64,000 nt of DNA, taken from contig JAZGEF010000034.1 of the NCBI GenBank assembly GCA_036478595.1, forward strand, positions 62,001 to 126,000, written 5' to 3'. The notes under the pieces are model-generated. The model worked only from the letters and a program-made list of their open reading frames with translations, ran no database searches and was not told where the DNA came from. Below, piece after piece: positions 27,856 through 37,348 of this stretch (position 1 is the first letter of the stretch; each line of letters starts with the position of its first letter). Source of the DNA: Granulosicoccus sp036478595 (lineage in GTDB: Bacteria; Pseudomonadota; Gammaproteobacteria; Granulosicoccales; Granulosicoccaceae). Made by a program: the position numbers and the translations under genes.

Positions 27856-28421
27856 ACGTTCGCTCGGCCTGGCACACTATTTTGTTGTCGGCCATTGTTA
27901 GCTGGTCAGTTGCAGGTATTGCGCAGGATGATGATGGGCGGATAACTATTTACTCTGCCAGCGTAGAACTTAAGGATGCTACAGGGCGGCTTAGCGTTGA
28001 TGCTGAAATCACGTTGCCGCGTGAAATCAGGGAGGGGCTTAATAGCGGCGTGCCATTGGAATTTATTGTTGAATTACAGCTGCAAAGGCCACGCAGGTGG
28101 CTGCCAGCTGCCAATTTGGCTACATTCCAGTGGCGCTATAGTCTTATATACTATGAGCTAACTCGACACTACCGGGTACGGGCTCTTGATACAGATATCA
28201 GCCGTAATTTTCGTTCTCTATTACCAGCACTCGAAGAACTCGGCGAGCTGCGAGATATCATGTTGCCGATAGCATCAGAACAGGCGCCTAGCCTAAGTGG
28301 TGCAACGCGAGCGAGCCTGCATATCAAACTCAATAGCAATGCACTGCCGTTGCCGCTTCAACCGGTGTTCACCTCCACTTGGCGGCTGTCCAGTAAGGAA
28401 TATCAGTGGCCACTCAATTAA
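27852..28421 (+). CDS. DUF4390 exported protein
   Basis: Protein of 189 residues with a signal peptide (TILLSAIVSWSVAGIAQ) and a DUF4390 domain: YSASVELKDATGRLSVDAEI, PLEFIVELQLQRPRRWL, FQWRYSLIYYELTRHYRV. Its function is unknown. In this family the gene regularly sits between rsmB and the ntrYX pair, as here. The start is GTG at 27852, overlapping rsmB by four bases; its 3' end overlaps ntrY. Confidence 0.82.
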   Translation: MNVRSAWHTILLSAIVSWSVAGIAQDDDGRITIYSASVELKDATGRLSVDAEITLPREIREGLNSGVPLEFIVELQLQRPRRWLPAANLATFQWRYSLIYYELTRHYRVRALDTDISRNFRSLLPALEELGELRDIMLPIASEQAPSLSGATRASLHIKLNSNALPLPLQPVFTSTWRLSSKEYQWPLN

Positions 28422-30637
28422 ACACTAAAAAATTGGTAAGCAGTAAAACTTTAAGCAGTGCGCTGCTAATGGGTTTGTTGTTCCTAGTGTTGATAGCATC
28501 GTTGGTAGTGCTTGGTACCATGGCCTTGCGTCTCGATGAGTTTGGTCGGTATTACTATTGGCTGTTGTTTGCCAACGCAATTGCCTTGTTGTTTATCGCG
28601 ATTGTTATTCTAATGAATGGCTGGCGCTTGATACGAGAATTTAAACAGCGAGTGGCGGGTTCGCGACTTACGGTAAAACTTGTTGTATTGTCCATACTGT
28701 TAGCGCTTGTCCCTGTCACACTCGTGTATGGTTTTTCCATTCGTTTTTTACGCGCCAATATCAATAGCTATTTTGATCTGGAAATAGAGGGCGCGCTTGA
28801 TGATGCCTTAGAACTCAGTCGTGAATCGTTAGGCTTGCAAATGCGAACCTTGCAAAGAGATACACTTAAAGTGGCTCAGCAATTGGTAGGCATTAACGAT
28901 TCAGTTGCCGTTGTTGCACTTAATTCTTTAAGCGCTGAAACTGATGCCTTAGAGATGACGTTGATCGGTCCAGACAATCGCATCATCGCGTCCACGGGTT
29001 TACTTGGCAACATAGCCGTGCAGCCCAATCGCCCGGATGATGATTTGATTGCTCGCGCCCGATCGGGTATACCGTACGTGGGTGTTGATCCTGCAGCAGG
29101 TGGCGAGCTCAACATCAGGGTAGTAACCCCTGTGTTTTCTGAAGCGGCTTCAGGTGGTAATTCAGTGTTGCAGGCCTTGTTTCCAGTAGCATCGCGTTCG
29201 GCCTATCTTGCTGAAAGCGTCCAGCAAAGTTATCAGCAGTATCGTCAGTTGGTTTTTTTGCGTAAACCTTTGATATTGAGTTCAATGTTAACTTTGTCGC
29301 TGGCATTGTTGCTATCGGTGATGATGGCTGTCTGGTTTGCTTTATATGCGGCTCGCCGAATGATGATGCCGGTTCACGATTTGGTAGAAGGTACACGAGC
29401 GGTTGCTGACGGAAACTACGCCACTCGAATATACAAACGCAGTAAAAACGATGAGCTGGGCTATCTGGTTAAGTCGTTTAATTACATGACGCAGCAACTG
29501 GAGCAGGCGCGCAATAACGCGGATACCAGTCAGCGGCAAGTTGAACGACAACGCGCTTATCTGCAAGCAGTATTAGGACAAATTTCGTCAGGTGTACTAA
29601 CACTTGATGCGAGGCATTGCGTGCGCACAAGTAACCTTGCAGCGGTGAATATTTTAGGAGCTGACCTTGCGCACATGCAAGGGCATTCGATGTTAGGTGA
29701 GCCTTCACAACTGGCCAACCCGATCATTGCGCAGTTTGTCGAACAAATACAGCCAAAATTTACAGCGTACAAAGCCCAGGATTGGTCGGTCGAATTGGAA
29801 GTGGTTGATCAAAGTGGGCGTCGCTATTTGTTTTGTCGTGGAGCTACCCTGCTAGACGTGTCTGGTGAACCGGCTGGCATGGTGATCGTTATTGATGATA
29901 TGACCACGATCATCAGCGCACAGCGTGATGCCGCTTGGAGTGAAGTTGCACGACGCTTAGCGCATGAGATCAAAAATCCCTTAACGCCTATTCAACTCTC
30001 AGCCGAGCGCTTGCGTCACAAGTTTAGTTCTAAGGTTAGTGTTGAGGATGCAGAAACGCTATCGAGATTAACTCAAACCATCGAAAACCAAGTAGATGCG
30101 CTTAAATCGATGGTTAATGCATTTGCCGAATACGCATCAGCGCCGAAGCTTGCGTTGCAAGAGACAGACATGAATATGCTGCTGCAAGAGGTTGCAGAGT
30201 TGTATCGTGATAATAATCGAGGCTTGGATCTTGAGCTGTTTCTCTCCGAAGAAATACCGCCAGTGGCAGTTGACTTGCCACGTATGCGGCAGCTATTCCA
30301 TAATTTGATCAAAAATGCGCTTGAAGCCCAGCAGGAACAAAACGAACGTTACATCAGCTTAGGCACTAGAGTGGTCCATTGTAGCCGTGGCGCTATGCTA
30401 GAAATAAGCGTAAAGGATCAAGGGCCAGGTTTCCCACTGGAGATGCTTAACCGCTTGTTTGAACCTTACGTCACATCAAAGACCAAAGGTACTGGATTGG
30501 GTTTGGCCATAGTTAAAAAAATAGTCGAAGAACATAACGGCACAGTCGCGGTTAAAAACCGAGTCAATCGTGGGGCGGTTGCAATCGTGCAAATTCCCCT
30601 TTCAGGAGCGTTACAAATCCGAGGTGATGCAGCATGA
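28406..30637 (+). CDS. ntrY: NtrY-type sensor histidine kinase
   Basis: Membrane sensor kinase of 743 residues. Three N-terminal membrane segments lie within about residues 15-115, then a periplasmic sensor region, a fourth segment near 295, HAMP (RRMMMPVHDLVEGTRAVADG), PAS (about 390-500), and HisKA with phospho-acceptor His520 in RRLAHEIKNPLTPIQLSAERL. The ATPase domain shows NLIKNALEA, KDQGPGF and GTGLGLAIVKKIVEEH. The partner is NtrX, whose gene overlaps the stop. The ligand is unknown; E. coli has no orthologue, but alpha- and betaproteobacterial NtrY senses redox or nitrogen state. Confidence 0.9.
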   Translation: MATQLNTKKLVSSKTLSSALLMGLLFLVLIASLVVLGTMALRLDEFGRYYYWLLFANAIALLFIAIVILMNGWRLIREFKQRVAGSRLTVKLVVLSILLALVPVTLVYGFSIRFLRANINSYFDLEIEGALDDALELSRESLGLQMRTLQRDTLKVAQQLVGINDSVAVVALNSLSAETDALEMTLIGPDNRIIASTGLLGNIAVQPNRPDDDLIARARSGIPYVGVDPAAGGELNIRVVTPVFSEAASGGNSVLQALFPVASRSAYLAESVQQSYQQYRQLVFLRKPLILSSMLTLSLALLLSVMMAVWFALYAARRMMMPVHDLVEGTRAVADGNYATRIYKRSKNDELGYLVKSFNYMTQQLEQARNNADTSQRQVERQRAYLQAVLGQISSGVLTLDARHCVRTSNLAAVNILGADLAHMQGHSMLGEPSQLANPIIAQFVEQIQPKFTAYKAQDWSVELEVVDQSGRRYLFCRGATLLDVSGEPAGMVIVIDDMTTIISAQRDAAWSEVARRLAHEIKNPLTPIQLSAERLRHKFSSKVSVEDAETLSRLTQTIENQVDALKSMVNAFAEYASAPKLALQETDMNMLLQEVAELYRDNNRGLDLELFLSEEIPPVAVDLPRMRQLFHNLIKNALEAQQEQNERYISLGTRVVHCSRGAMLEISVKDQGPGFPLEMLNRLFEPYVTSKTKGTGLGLAIVKKIVEEHNGTVAVKNRVNRGAVAIVQIPLSGALQIRGDAA

Positions 30638-31995
30638 GTAATCGATCCGTATTGGTAGTGGACGATGAGCCCGACATCCGAACGCTTTTGCAAGAAATTT
30701 TGGAAGACGAGGGATACGCAGTATTGGTAGCAGGCTCTGCTAGCGAAGCGCAGGAAGCCTTGGCTGAATCAGTGCCCGACTTAGTTCTACTTGATATTTG
30801 GATGCCAGATATTGACGGCATTAGTTTACTGAAGTCTTGGAAAGCCTCTGGTGCTTTGAAATTTCCGGTGATCATGATTTCGGGGCATGGTAGTGTCGAG
30901 ACAGCGGTAGAAGCTACTCGGCTTGGTGCAGTAGATTTCATAGAAAAACCCGTGTCCCTTGCCAAATTATTATTGACGGTTGAAAAAGCCATGAGTGATG
31001 GCTATGCAGTTGCAGAAGGTCAATCGAAACCACCTTCAGTACAACGTCTGCCTATGCTGCTTGGTGACACTGACTACGCAAAAGAACTTCGAGAAGCACT
31101 CGAGCAACGAGGTGACAGTATGGCGAGCCTAATATTAATTGGCGAGCCGGGTAGTGGTCGTGTTTTATTTGCTCAATATGCCCATGACCGAAACCCTTCA
31201 ATTAATGGTGCGTTTGTTCAACTACGTTGCGACACGCTGTCTGCAACCAATCCACATCGAGAGCTCTTCGGTGAAGAAACCAATGGCTCAGTTAGCATGG
31301 GGTATCTTGAGTCAGCGGCAAACGGCACCTTGTTTATAACGGACATCGAGCAAATGCCAGTCGCGGCACAGCAGTGCTTGTGTCAAACCATTGAGCAGCA
31401 GGGCTTTAGCCGCGTCGGAGGTACCGTGAGAGTGCGGTTTCGTTGTAGATTAATGGCGTCTTCGCGCAGTGAGCTCAGCAATAGCGTTAAAAGGGGTCTG
31501 TTGGATGCAACGCTTGCACATTTAGTTTCCTCCTCCACACTGTTTATTAAGCCGTTGCGGGAGCACCCGGAAGACGTGCCTGCGTTGCTCGAAGGTTTTG
31601 TGAACTGGCACGTAGAGGTAGAGAGATTGCCTTATCGGCATTTTACGGTAGCGGCTCAAAATCGTCTGCGTAATTTAGATTGGCCAGGTAATCTGCTTGA
31701 AGTGAAGAATCTCGTTCAACGTATCTTGTTGCACGGTGGCCCTACGGAAATCGAACGAGTCGAGGTCGATAAAGCGCTTGGCTTGGTCGGCGGCAGCGGA
31801 GCTACTATGCCATTACGTCACGAATTGCCGTTGCGTGAGGCGCGTGCGGACTTTGAGCGAAATTACTTGATCTACTGTTTGCAGGAAGCGCAGGGTAACA
31901 TTGGCGACTTGGCCAAACATGTTGGAATGGAGCGTACACATTTGTACCGCAAGCTTCGTAGCTTGGATATTGATCTGGATAAGGTTCGCGAGTAA
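30634..31995 (+). CDS. ntrX: NtrX-type response regulator with degenerate AAA+ domain
   Basis: Response regulator of 453 residues. The receiver domain is intact (VVDDEPDIR, phospho-acceptor Asp54, Lys105). The AAA+ domain is not: Walker A reads GEPGSGR at 170-176 with Arg in place of Lys, the Walker B segment reads GTLFITDI instead of GTLFLDEI, no GAFTGA loop follows LFGEE, and no arginine-finger segment is evident. The Fis-type helix-turn-helix (GDLAKHVGMERTHLYRKLR) is intact. It should therefore bind DNA but not activate sigma-54 polymerase. ATG overlaps the ntrY TGA, with GAGGTGATG upstream. Confidence 0.88.
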   Translation: MSNRSVLVVDDEPDIRTLLQEILEDEGYAVLVAGSASEAQEALAESVPDLVLLDIWMPDIDGISLLKSWKASGALKFPVIMISGHGSVETAVEATRLGAVDFIEKPVSLAKLLLTVEKAMSDGYAVAEGQSKPPSVQRLPMLLGDTDYAKELREALEQRGDSMASLILIGEPGSGRVLFAQYAHDRNPSINGAFVQLRCDTLSATNPHRELFGEETNGSVSMGYLESAANGTLFITDIEQMPVAAQQCLCQTIEQQGFSRVGGTVRVRFRCRLMASSRSELSNSVKRGLLDATLAHLVSSSTLFIKPLREHPEDVPALLEGFVNWHVEVERLPYRHFTVAAQNRLRNLDWPGNLLEVKNLVQRILLHGGPTEIERVEVDKALGLVGGSGATMPLRHELPLREARADFERNYLIYCLQEAQGNIGDLAKHVGMERTHLYRKLRSLDIDLDKVRE

Positions 31996-32001
31996 CGACT
32001 A

Positions 32002-33375
32002 ATGAAAATAATAGTGTTGGGTGCAGGGCAAGTTGGTTCTACTGTGGCGCAGAGCTTGGCGTCCGAAGACAATGATGTCACTGTCGTTGATACTGACGCC
32101 CATGTTCTGAATGATTTACAGAACCGTATGGACTTACGCGCAGTTTGCGGCCATGCGGCGCACCCAGAGGTGTTGCGCCGAGCAGGGGCTGAAGATGCCG
32201 ACATGATTATCTCCGCAACCGACTCTGACGAAACTAATATTGTAGCGATTCAAATTGCCTATACCTTGTTTAGAACGCCTGCAAAAATTGCCCGTATACG
32301 CTCGCAGGAATACACCAAAGAAAAAGGTCTGTTTACCAACAAGCATATTCCAATCGATGTATTGATTAGCCCCGAACAATTGGTTACAGATCATATTCAG
32401 CGAATTATCGAACACCCCGGCGCAATTCAGGTTGTTGACTTTGCCGCCGGTCGTGTTCGACTGGTGGGAGTAGAGGTGCAGGATGGCGCGCCCATGGCAG
32501 GGCAGCCAATCGCCAGTTTGAATAAATTAACTGACGGCATAGACACACGCGTGTCGGCCATGTACCGAGGGGATGAGATCATTTTACCCGATGGTGACTC
32601 CATTGTTCATGCTGAAGACATTGTGTTTTTTATCGGCGAGCGTAAACACACGGGTTTGGTGATGGAGCAATTTCACCATGCTCAAAAATCATCAAAGCGC
32701 ATCATGATTGCAGGTGGCGGCAATATCGGTTTGTCGCTGGCTCGAAAGCTTGAACGTTTTTATAACGTCAAAATTATCGAAGCGCGCGAAGACCGGGCCG
32801 AATTCCTTGCAGAAACCCTCAGCAGTGCAATGGTGTTACATGGTGATGCCGCCAATCAAGATATGTTGATTGATGAAAACATTCAGGACATGGACGTATT
32901 TTGCGCACTAACCAATGACGACGAGGCTAACATTCTTTCTGCAATGCTGGCAAAGCGTATGGGTGCGCATAAAATAATGTCTCTGATCAATCGCCCAGCC
33001 TATGTTGATCTCGTTGAGCGCGATATCATTGACGTTGCAATTTCACCTCAGCAAATCACGATCGGTGCGCTGCTCACACATATCCGTCGTGGCGATGTGG
33101 TTGCCGTGCATTCTTTGCGTAAAGGTTCTGCCGAAGCACTCGAAGGGGTCGCGCACGATGATGGTGAAAACTCACCGCTTGTAGGGCGATCGATCGTTGA
33201 TATTGATTTACCCGATAGCGCGACTATTGGCGTGGTGGTACGTAACAATGATGTGCTTATTGCGCATCACGATCTTGTTATCGAGGCAGAGGATCATCTT
33301 ATCGTGCTGATAACCAACAAGCAGCAGATACATGATGTCGAAAAACTTTTTCAAGTCGAAGTCACGTTTGTATAA
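32002..33375 (+). CDS. trkA: TrkA potassium uptake regulator
   Basis: Cytosolic NAD-binding subunit that gates TrkH. It has 457 residues in a tandem RCK layout: first Rossmann IIVLGAGQVGSTVAQSLA with VDTDAHVL, TrkA-C domain, second Rossmann IMIAGGGNIGLSLARKLE, second TrkA-C domain. The full double-domain form matches gammaproteobacterial TrkA. It starts 6 bases after ntrX and is followed by trkH after 12. Confidence 0.96.
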   Translation: MKIIVLGAGQVGSTVAQSLASEDNDVTVVDTDAHVLNDLQNRMDLRAVCGHAAHPEVLRRAGAEDADMIISATDSDETNIVAIQIAYTLFRTPAKIARIRSQEYTKEKGLFTNKHIPIDVLISPEQLVTDHIQRIIEHPGAIQVVDFAAGRVRLVGVEVQDGAPMAGQPIASLNKLTDGIDTRVSAMYRGDEIILPDGDSIVHAEDIVFFIGERKHTGLVMEQFHHAQKSSKRIMIAGGGNIGLSLARKLERFYNVKIIEAREDRAEFLAETLSSAMVLHGDAANQDMLIDENIQDMDVFCALTNDDEANILSAMLAKRMGAHKIMSLINRPAYVDLVERDIIDVAISPQQITIGALLTHIRRGDVVAVHSLRKGSAEALEGVAHDDGENSPLVGRSIVDIDLPDSATIGVVVRNNDVLIAHHDLVIEAEDHLIVLITNKQQIHDVEKLFQVEVTFV

Positions 33376-33387
33376 GCATTAGCGATT

Positions 33388-34839
33388 ATGACTATTCAAC
33401 TAAAAGTTGTGCAGCGAGTGCTTGGCTTGTTACTGGCGTTTTTCAGCTTCACCATGCTGACACCTGTGGTGGTGAGTTTGATTTATCGTGATGGAGCATA
33501 CTGGCCTTTTTTGGGTGCGTTTGCCGCCACCTTAAGTACCGGGCTTTTGATGTATTACCCGGTCAGAAGTGAGAAGGCGCAACTCAGGTTGCGTGATGGC
33601 TTTGTTACAGTGGTGTTGTTCTGGTCAGTGTTAGGCATTTTTGGTGGCTTGCCATTCTTGCTTTATACGCCACTCGATTTATCGATTGCGGCAGCCATCT
33701 TTGAATCCATGTCAGGCCTGACGACAACGGGTGCAACGTTAATTGTCGGTCTCGACCTGCTACCCAAATCAATTCTGTTTTATCGTCAGCAAATGCAATG
33801 GCTAGGCGGTATGGGTATTATCGTGTTAGCAGTGGCTATCCTGCCAATGCTTGGTATCGGCGGTATGCAGCTGTATAGGGCTGAGTCATCTGGACCAGGC
33901 AAAGATAAACTTACCCCACGTATCGCAGGCACTGCCAAAGCACTGTGGTACATCTATCTGGGCTTAACAATAAGCTGTGCCATTGCCTATGCCCTGGCCG
34001 GTATGGACCTATTCGACGCGATAGGGCATAGTTTTTCCACTGTAGCGATCGGTGGTTTCTCCACTCACGATGCCAGTATCGGCCATTTTGAAAGCACAAA
34101 AATCGAGATGATCGCAGTGGTGTTCATGTTGATATCTGGCGTTAACTTCGCCTTACACTTTATGGTGGCCAAAGGCCGCAGCCTGCGCCACTACTTTGCC
34201 GATGAGGAGTTTCGCGTATACATCGGAGTGCTACTGACTGTTACGCTTATCAGTACGGCTTACTTGTATTTTACTAATACATCTGACGGCAAAACGTCAT
34301 TCTTTGATTCCTTGTTTCATGTTGTCTCCATCGGCACCACAACCGGTTTTACCTCGGCTGAATACTTCAACTGGCCTGGTTTTTTGCCTGTGTTGCTACT
34401 GTTTGTTAGTTTTATTGGTGGGTGTGCAGGCTCCACTGGGGGCGGTATGAAAGTCATACGCATACTGTTGCTATTTAAACAAGGTCAGCGAGAGCTTCGA
34501 CGCTTACTTCACCCCAACGCAAAAATGGTTGTTAAGGTGGGCGAGCGCCCCATGTCCAACAAAGTTATTGATGTGGTGTGGGGATTCTTTGCTGCTTACG
34601 TTGCATTGCTAGTAATCTTTATGCTTCTGCTTATGGCTGATGGCCACGATCAAGAAACCGCGTTCTCGGCAGTGGTTGCGTGTTTAAACAATCTTGGCCC
34701 GGGCTTAGGCGTGGTGTCTGCTAATTATTCCAGTCTTGGAGACTTTGCGTTTAGTATCTTGAGCATAGCCATGCTGTTTGGCCGGCTTGAGATTTTCACG
34801 CTACTGGTGTTGTTTACGCCATCGTTTTGGAAAAAGTAA
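33388..34839 (+). CDS. trkH: TrkH potassium transporter
   Basis: Potassium-translocating membrane subunit, 483 residues, with four pore-loop repeats. Selectivity-filter-like segments are visible at ESMSGLTTTGATLI, FSTVAIGGFSTHD, VSIGTTTGFTS and CLNNLGPGLG. GGCAGSTGGGMKVIR precedes the cytoplasmic loop. It works with TrkA immediately upstream. Confidence 0.96.
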   Translation: MTIQLKVVQRVLGLLLAFFSFTMLTPVVVSLIYRDGAYWPFLGAFAATLSTGLLMYYPVRSEKAQLRLRDGFVTVVLFWSVLGIFGGLPFLLYTPLDLSIAAAIFESMSGLTTTGATLIVGLDLLPKSILFYRQQMQWLGGMGIIVLAVAILPMLGIGGMQLYRAESSGPGKDKLTPRIAGTAKALWYIYLGLTISCAIAYALAGMDLFDAIGHSFSTVAIGGFSTHDASIGHFESTKIEMIAVVFMLISGVNFALHFMVAKGRSLRHYFADEEFRVYIGVLLTVTLISTAYLYFTNTSDGKTSFFDSLFHVVSIGTTTGFTSAEYFNWPGFLPVLLLFVSFIGGCAGSTGGGMKVIRILLLFKQGQRELRRLLHPNAKMVVKVGERPMSNKVIDVVWGFFAAYVALLVIFMLLLMADGHDQETAFSAVVACLNNLGPGLGVVSANYSSLGDFAFSILSIAMLFGRLEIFTLLVLFTPSFWKK

Positions 34840-34852
34840 TGAGCGTGCTGAT

Positions 34853-35179
34853 ATGAATCCGATTGAAACGTTCGAAAAAATGCTTGCATCAGGCCAAGAT
34901 AACGACATGTTGCGCTTTACGCTAGGCAATGCGTATTTTACTGCCAAAGATTTCACAGTGGCAGCAGAGCACTTTGCAAAAGCTGTCGCACACAACAAAG
35001 AGTATTCGGCTGCTTGGAAAATGTTAGGTCGAAGCTATGCATCGCTAGAGCAGCACGCTCAAGCTTTAACAGCCTTTGATGCTGGAATGGCTGTGGCTGC
35101 TAAAAACGGCGACAAGCAAACTGAAAAGGAAATCACCGTATTCAGAAAACGTGTTCTGAAACAACTCGACACCGATTAG
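34853..35179 (+). CDS. small TPR-repeat protein
   Basis: Protein of 108 residues made of about two tetratricopeptide repeats (LGNAYFTAKDFTVAAEHFAKAV and LGRSYASLEQHAQALTAFDAGM) and a basic C-terminal helix. No signal peptide is seen. It is likely a protein-interaction module, but the partner is unknown. I start at ATG 34853; an in-frame extension to 34778 would overlap trkH. It lies between trkH and the acyltransferase gene with only a two-base gap to the latter. Confidence 0.75.
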   Translation: MNPIETFEKMLASGQDNDMLRFTLGNAYFTAKDFTVAAEHFAKAVAHNKEYSAAWKMLGRSYASLEQHAQALTAFDAGMAVAAKNGDKQTEKEITVFRKRVLKQLDTD

Positions 35180-35181
35180 CT

Positions 35182-36144
35182 ATGGCGGAATCTCCTTCGT
35201 CATTGCGCTCGCCTCCGCTACAGCCCGCAACTTGGCCCAGTTGGATTGCTGCTTGGTGCTTAACTCTGGTGAGTGTCTTGCCAGCAATGGTCCGCAACGC
35301 CATTGCAAAAATACTCGCCAAGCTCTTTAGCTTGATAAACAACAGCAACAAGCGGGTGTTTGATATCAATTTGCAGGCATGCTTTCCTGAGCTTGTCGAA
35401 AGCGAGCGTCAGGCATTTTATGTTGATCACTTAGCCGCACTGGTTCAAACCGCTTTTTTATTACCTAGACAGTGGTGGAAATGTCTTGATCGGATGCCGA
35501 TTAAGACGCAAATAATTGATACGCACTATGTCGATCAGGTTAAAGCATCCGGACGACAGGTCATACTGTTGACCAGCCACACAGTAGCGCTGGATTCGGG
35601 GTTATGGGCGCTTGCTCCATTGTATCCTCTTGAAGGCATTTACAAGCCGTTTGAAAATCCGGTGCTCGAATATCTAGTGATGCGAGGGCGCATGCGTTTT
35701 GGTGCCGAACCACACGCACGTGGTGGCGGTTTGCGAGCTCTACTGAAGAAGCTATCGGCAGGTGCCATCATGGTTTATTTAAGTGATGAAGATTTAGGTA
35801 CGCAGGGTTCGGTATTCGCGCCGTTCTATGGGCATCAAAAAGCCACGCTGGCGATGCTCCCTCGGCTTGCTAGACGTAGTGGTGCTGCGGTGGTACCCAT
35901 GTATAGTTTTTACGATGCAAAGGCCGATACGGTCAAGGTACAGTTGTTAGCGCCGATTGATGGTTATCCAGCTGAGGACGACATCCAAAGTGCGACCCTG
36001 ATGAACGCTGCAATCGAACAAAGCATCGCCCTTTGCCCGAAGCAATATCTTTGGAAGATGCGATTATTTCGCTCTTGCCCCAACGGCGGAATATCGCGGT
36101 ATCAGCAGGTTATTAACGGTGATTTAACGCCGCAAGATATTTGA
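35182..36144 (+). CDS. LpxL/LpxM-family lipid A acyltransferase-like protein
   Basis: Membrane-associated acyltransferase of 320 residues. The HX4D catalytic motif is SHTVALD, within VILLTSHTVALDSGLW. A fatty-acyl pocket segment (YKPFENPVLEYLVMRGRMRFG) and VVPMYSFYDA follow. The family adds secondary acyl chains to lipid A. A second LpxL-type gene is at 42.6-43.5 kb with HX4E, so this one may be the later-acting LpxM-like enzyme, but chain and position are inference. It closes the plus-strand run that begins at def. Confidence 0.82.
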   Translation: MAESPSSLRSPPLQPATWPSWIAAWCLTLVSVLPAMVRNAIAKILAKLFSLINNSNKRVFDINLQACFPELVESERQAFYVDHLAALVQTAFLLPRQWWKCLDRMPIKTQIIDTHYVDQVKASGRQVILLTSHTVALDSGLWALAPLYPLEGIYKPFENPVLEYLVMRGRMRFGAEPHARGGGLRALLKKLSAGAIMVYLSDEDLGTQGSVFAPFYGHQKATLAMLPRLARRSGAAVVPMYSFYDAKADTVKVQLLAPIDGYPAEDDIQSATLMNAAIEQSIALCPKQYLWKMRLFRSCPNGGISRYQQVINGDLTPQDI

Positions 36145-36248
36145 ACCTAGTGAATAAAGAACTTAGAGACCTGCTGGTAAATGGTGGATATTGGTACGGT
36201 CTGGCTAACGGTTGGACTTCAGACCTTATTTTGGATTCGTATCTCGAA

Positions 36249-37307
36249 CTAATAACCCAGCCCTTCGCGCGAAAAAATAACCAAGTGATCAAGCTCGAGG
36301 CGAACACCGAATTTTTCACCTACTTGATGGTTATGGTGTGAAGGGGCTAAGCAGAGTAGTCGAGTGCTGCCTGGCATACGCAGGGTATACAAATGTCCAG
36401 CGCCTCTAAAATCTTTAGCAATGACTGTTGCTTTGTTTGGGCTTTTATCATCGTGAATGATATCGTCTGGCCTAACCAGCAATTCGATTTGCGTGCCAGC
36501 TCGAAAGTGTTCGGAGAGTTCGCCGTGGATAATACCAAGCTCTGTTTGGATTTGATTATTTTCCAGGGTGTTGCCACAAACGAAAACACCCTCGCCGATA
36601 AAGTCGGCAACGAAGCGATCAGCAGGTTTGTGGTAGAGATCGAAAGCGTTGTCCCATTGTAGTAAACGCCCGTTGGCAATGACTCCTATATGGTCAGCAA
36701 TCGCAAACGCCTCGTATTGATCGTGTGTAACCAGAATTGCGGTTATTCCGTCTCGCTTAAGAATCTCTCTTACTTCGTGCGCCAGTTGTACGCGGCGCTC
36801 GGTGTCTTGGCTGCTGAAGGGTTCGTCAAGTAATAAAACCGGCGGGCGTGGCGCCATTGCTCGTATCAGTGCAACACGCTGTTGCTGCCCACCGGAGAGT
36901 TGATGAGGAAAGCTATTACCCAAATGGCTCATGCCGACCAATTCGAGTAATTCGGCTACGCGTTCTTTGATGGATGCTTTGTTATGGCCATCCATTCCAA
37001 ATGCGACATTTTTGCTAACCGTCATATGAGGGAACAACGCCAGGTCCTGAAAAACCATGCCGATCCGGCGTTCTTCCGGCCCTGCCTGTTGCTCCGCAGT
37101 GGCGACGGTTATACCCGCGATTTTGAGCTCCCCGGTGGTGGGCGCCTCAAAGCCTGCTATTACCCTCAGTAGCGTAGTTTTGCCACAGCCACTAGGCCCC
37201 AGCAAGCAGCCAATTTCTCCATCGGCTAACGATAATGAGAAATTATGGATTATGCGTTGTTGGCCAAGACAAACAGAAATATCACTAAGTTGTAGCTGAG
37301 GTGTCAT
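36249..37307 (-). CDS. FbpC/PotA-type ABC transporter ATPase (orphan)
   Basis: ABC ATPase of 352 residues. Walker A is GPSGCGKTT, the Q-loop is VFQDLALFPHMTV, the signature is LSGGQQQR, and Walker B is VLLLDEPFSSQD, followed by the switch histidine in LVTHDQYEA and a C-terminal TOBE-type regulatory domain (LLVRPDDIIHDD). The layout fits ferric-iron, spermidine/putrescine or related importers. No permease or binding-protein gene is adjacent, so the substrate is unknown. Its 3' end converges on the acyltransferase gene. Confidence 0.85.
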   Translation of the reverse strand: MTPQLQLSDISVCLGQQRIIHNFSLSLADGEIGCLLGPSGCGKTTLLRVIAGFEAPTTGELKIAGITVATAEQQAGPEERRIGMVFQDLALFPHMTVSKNVAFGMDGHNKASIKERVAELLELVGMSHLGNSFPHQLSGGQQQRVALIRAMAPRPPVLLLDEPFSSQDTERRVQLAHEVREILKRDGITAILVTHDQYEAFAIADHIGVIANGRLLQWDNAFDLYHKPADRFVADFIGEGVFVCGNTLENNQIQTELGIIHGELSEHFRAGTQIELLVRPDDIIHDDKSPNKATVIAKDFRGAGHLYTLRMPGSTRLLCLAPSHHNHQVGEKFGVRLELDHLVIFSREGLGY

Positions 37308-37348
37308 AGCTTAATGATACCTGATGGCAGAGCGTCTACACTGCACTC

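Noticed and set aside
36141..36341. Plus-strand frame of 66 codons after the acyltransferase gene
   Set aside because: It starts at a TTG, has no ribosome-binding site, overlaps the ABC ATPase gene on the other strand by more than 90 bases and matches nothing known.
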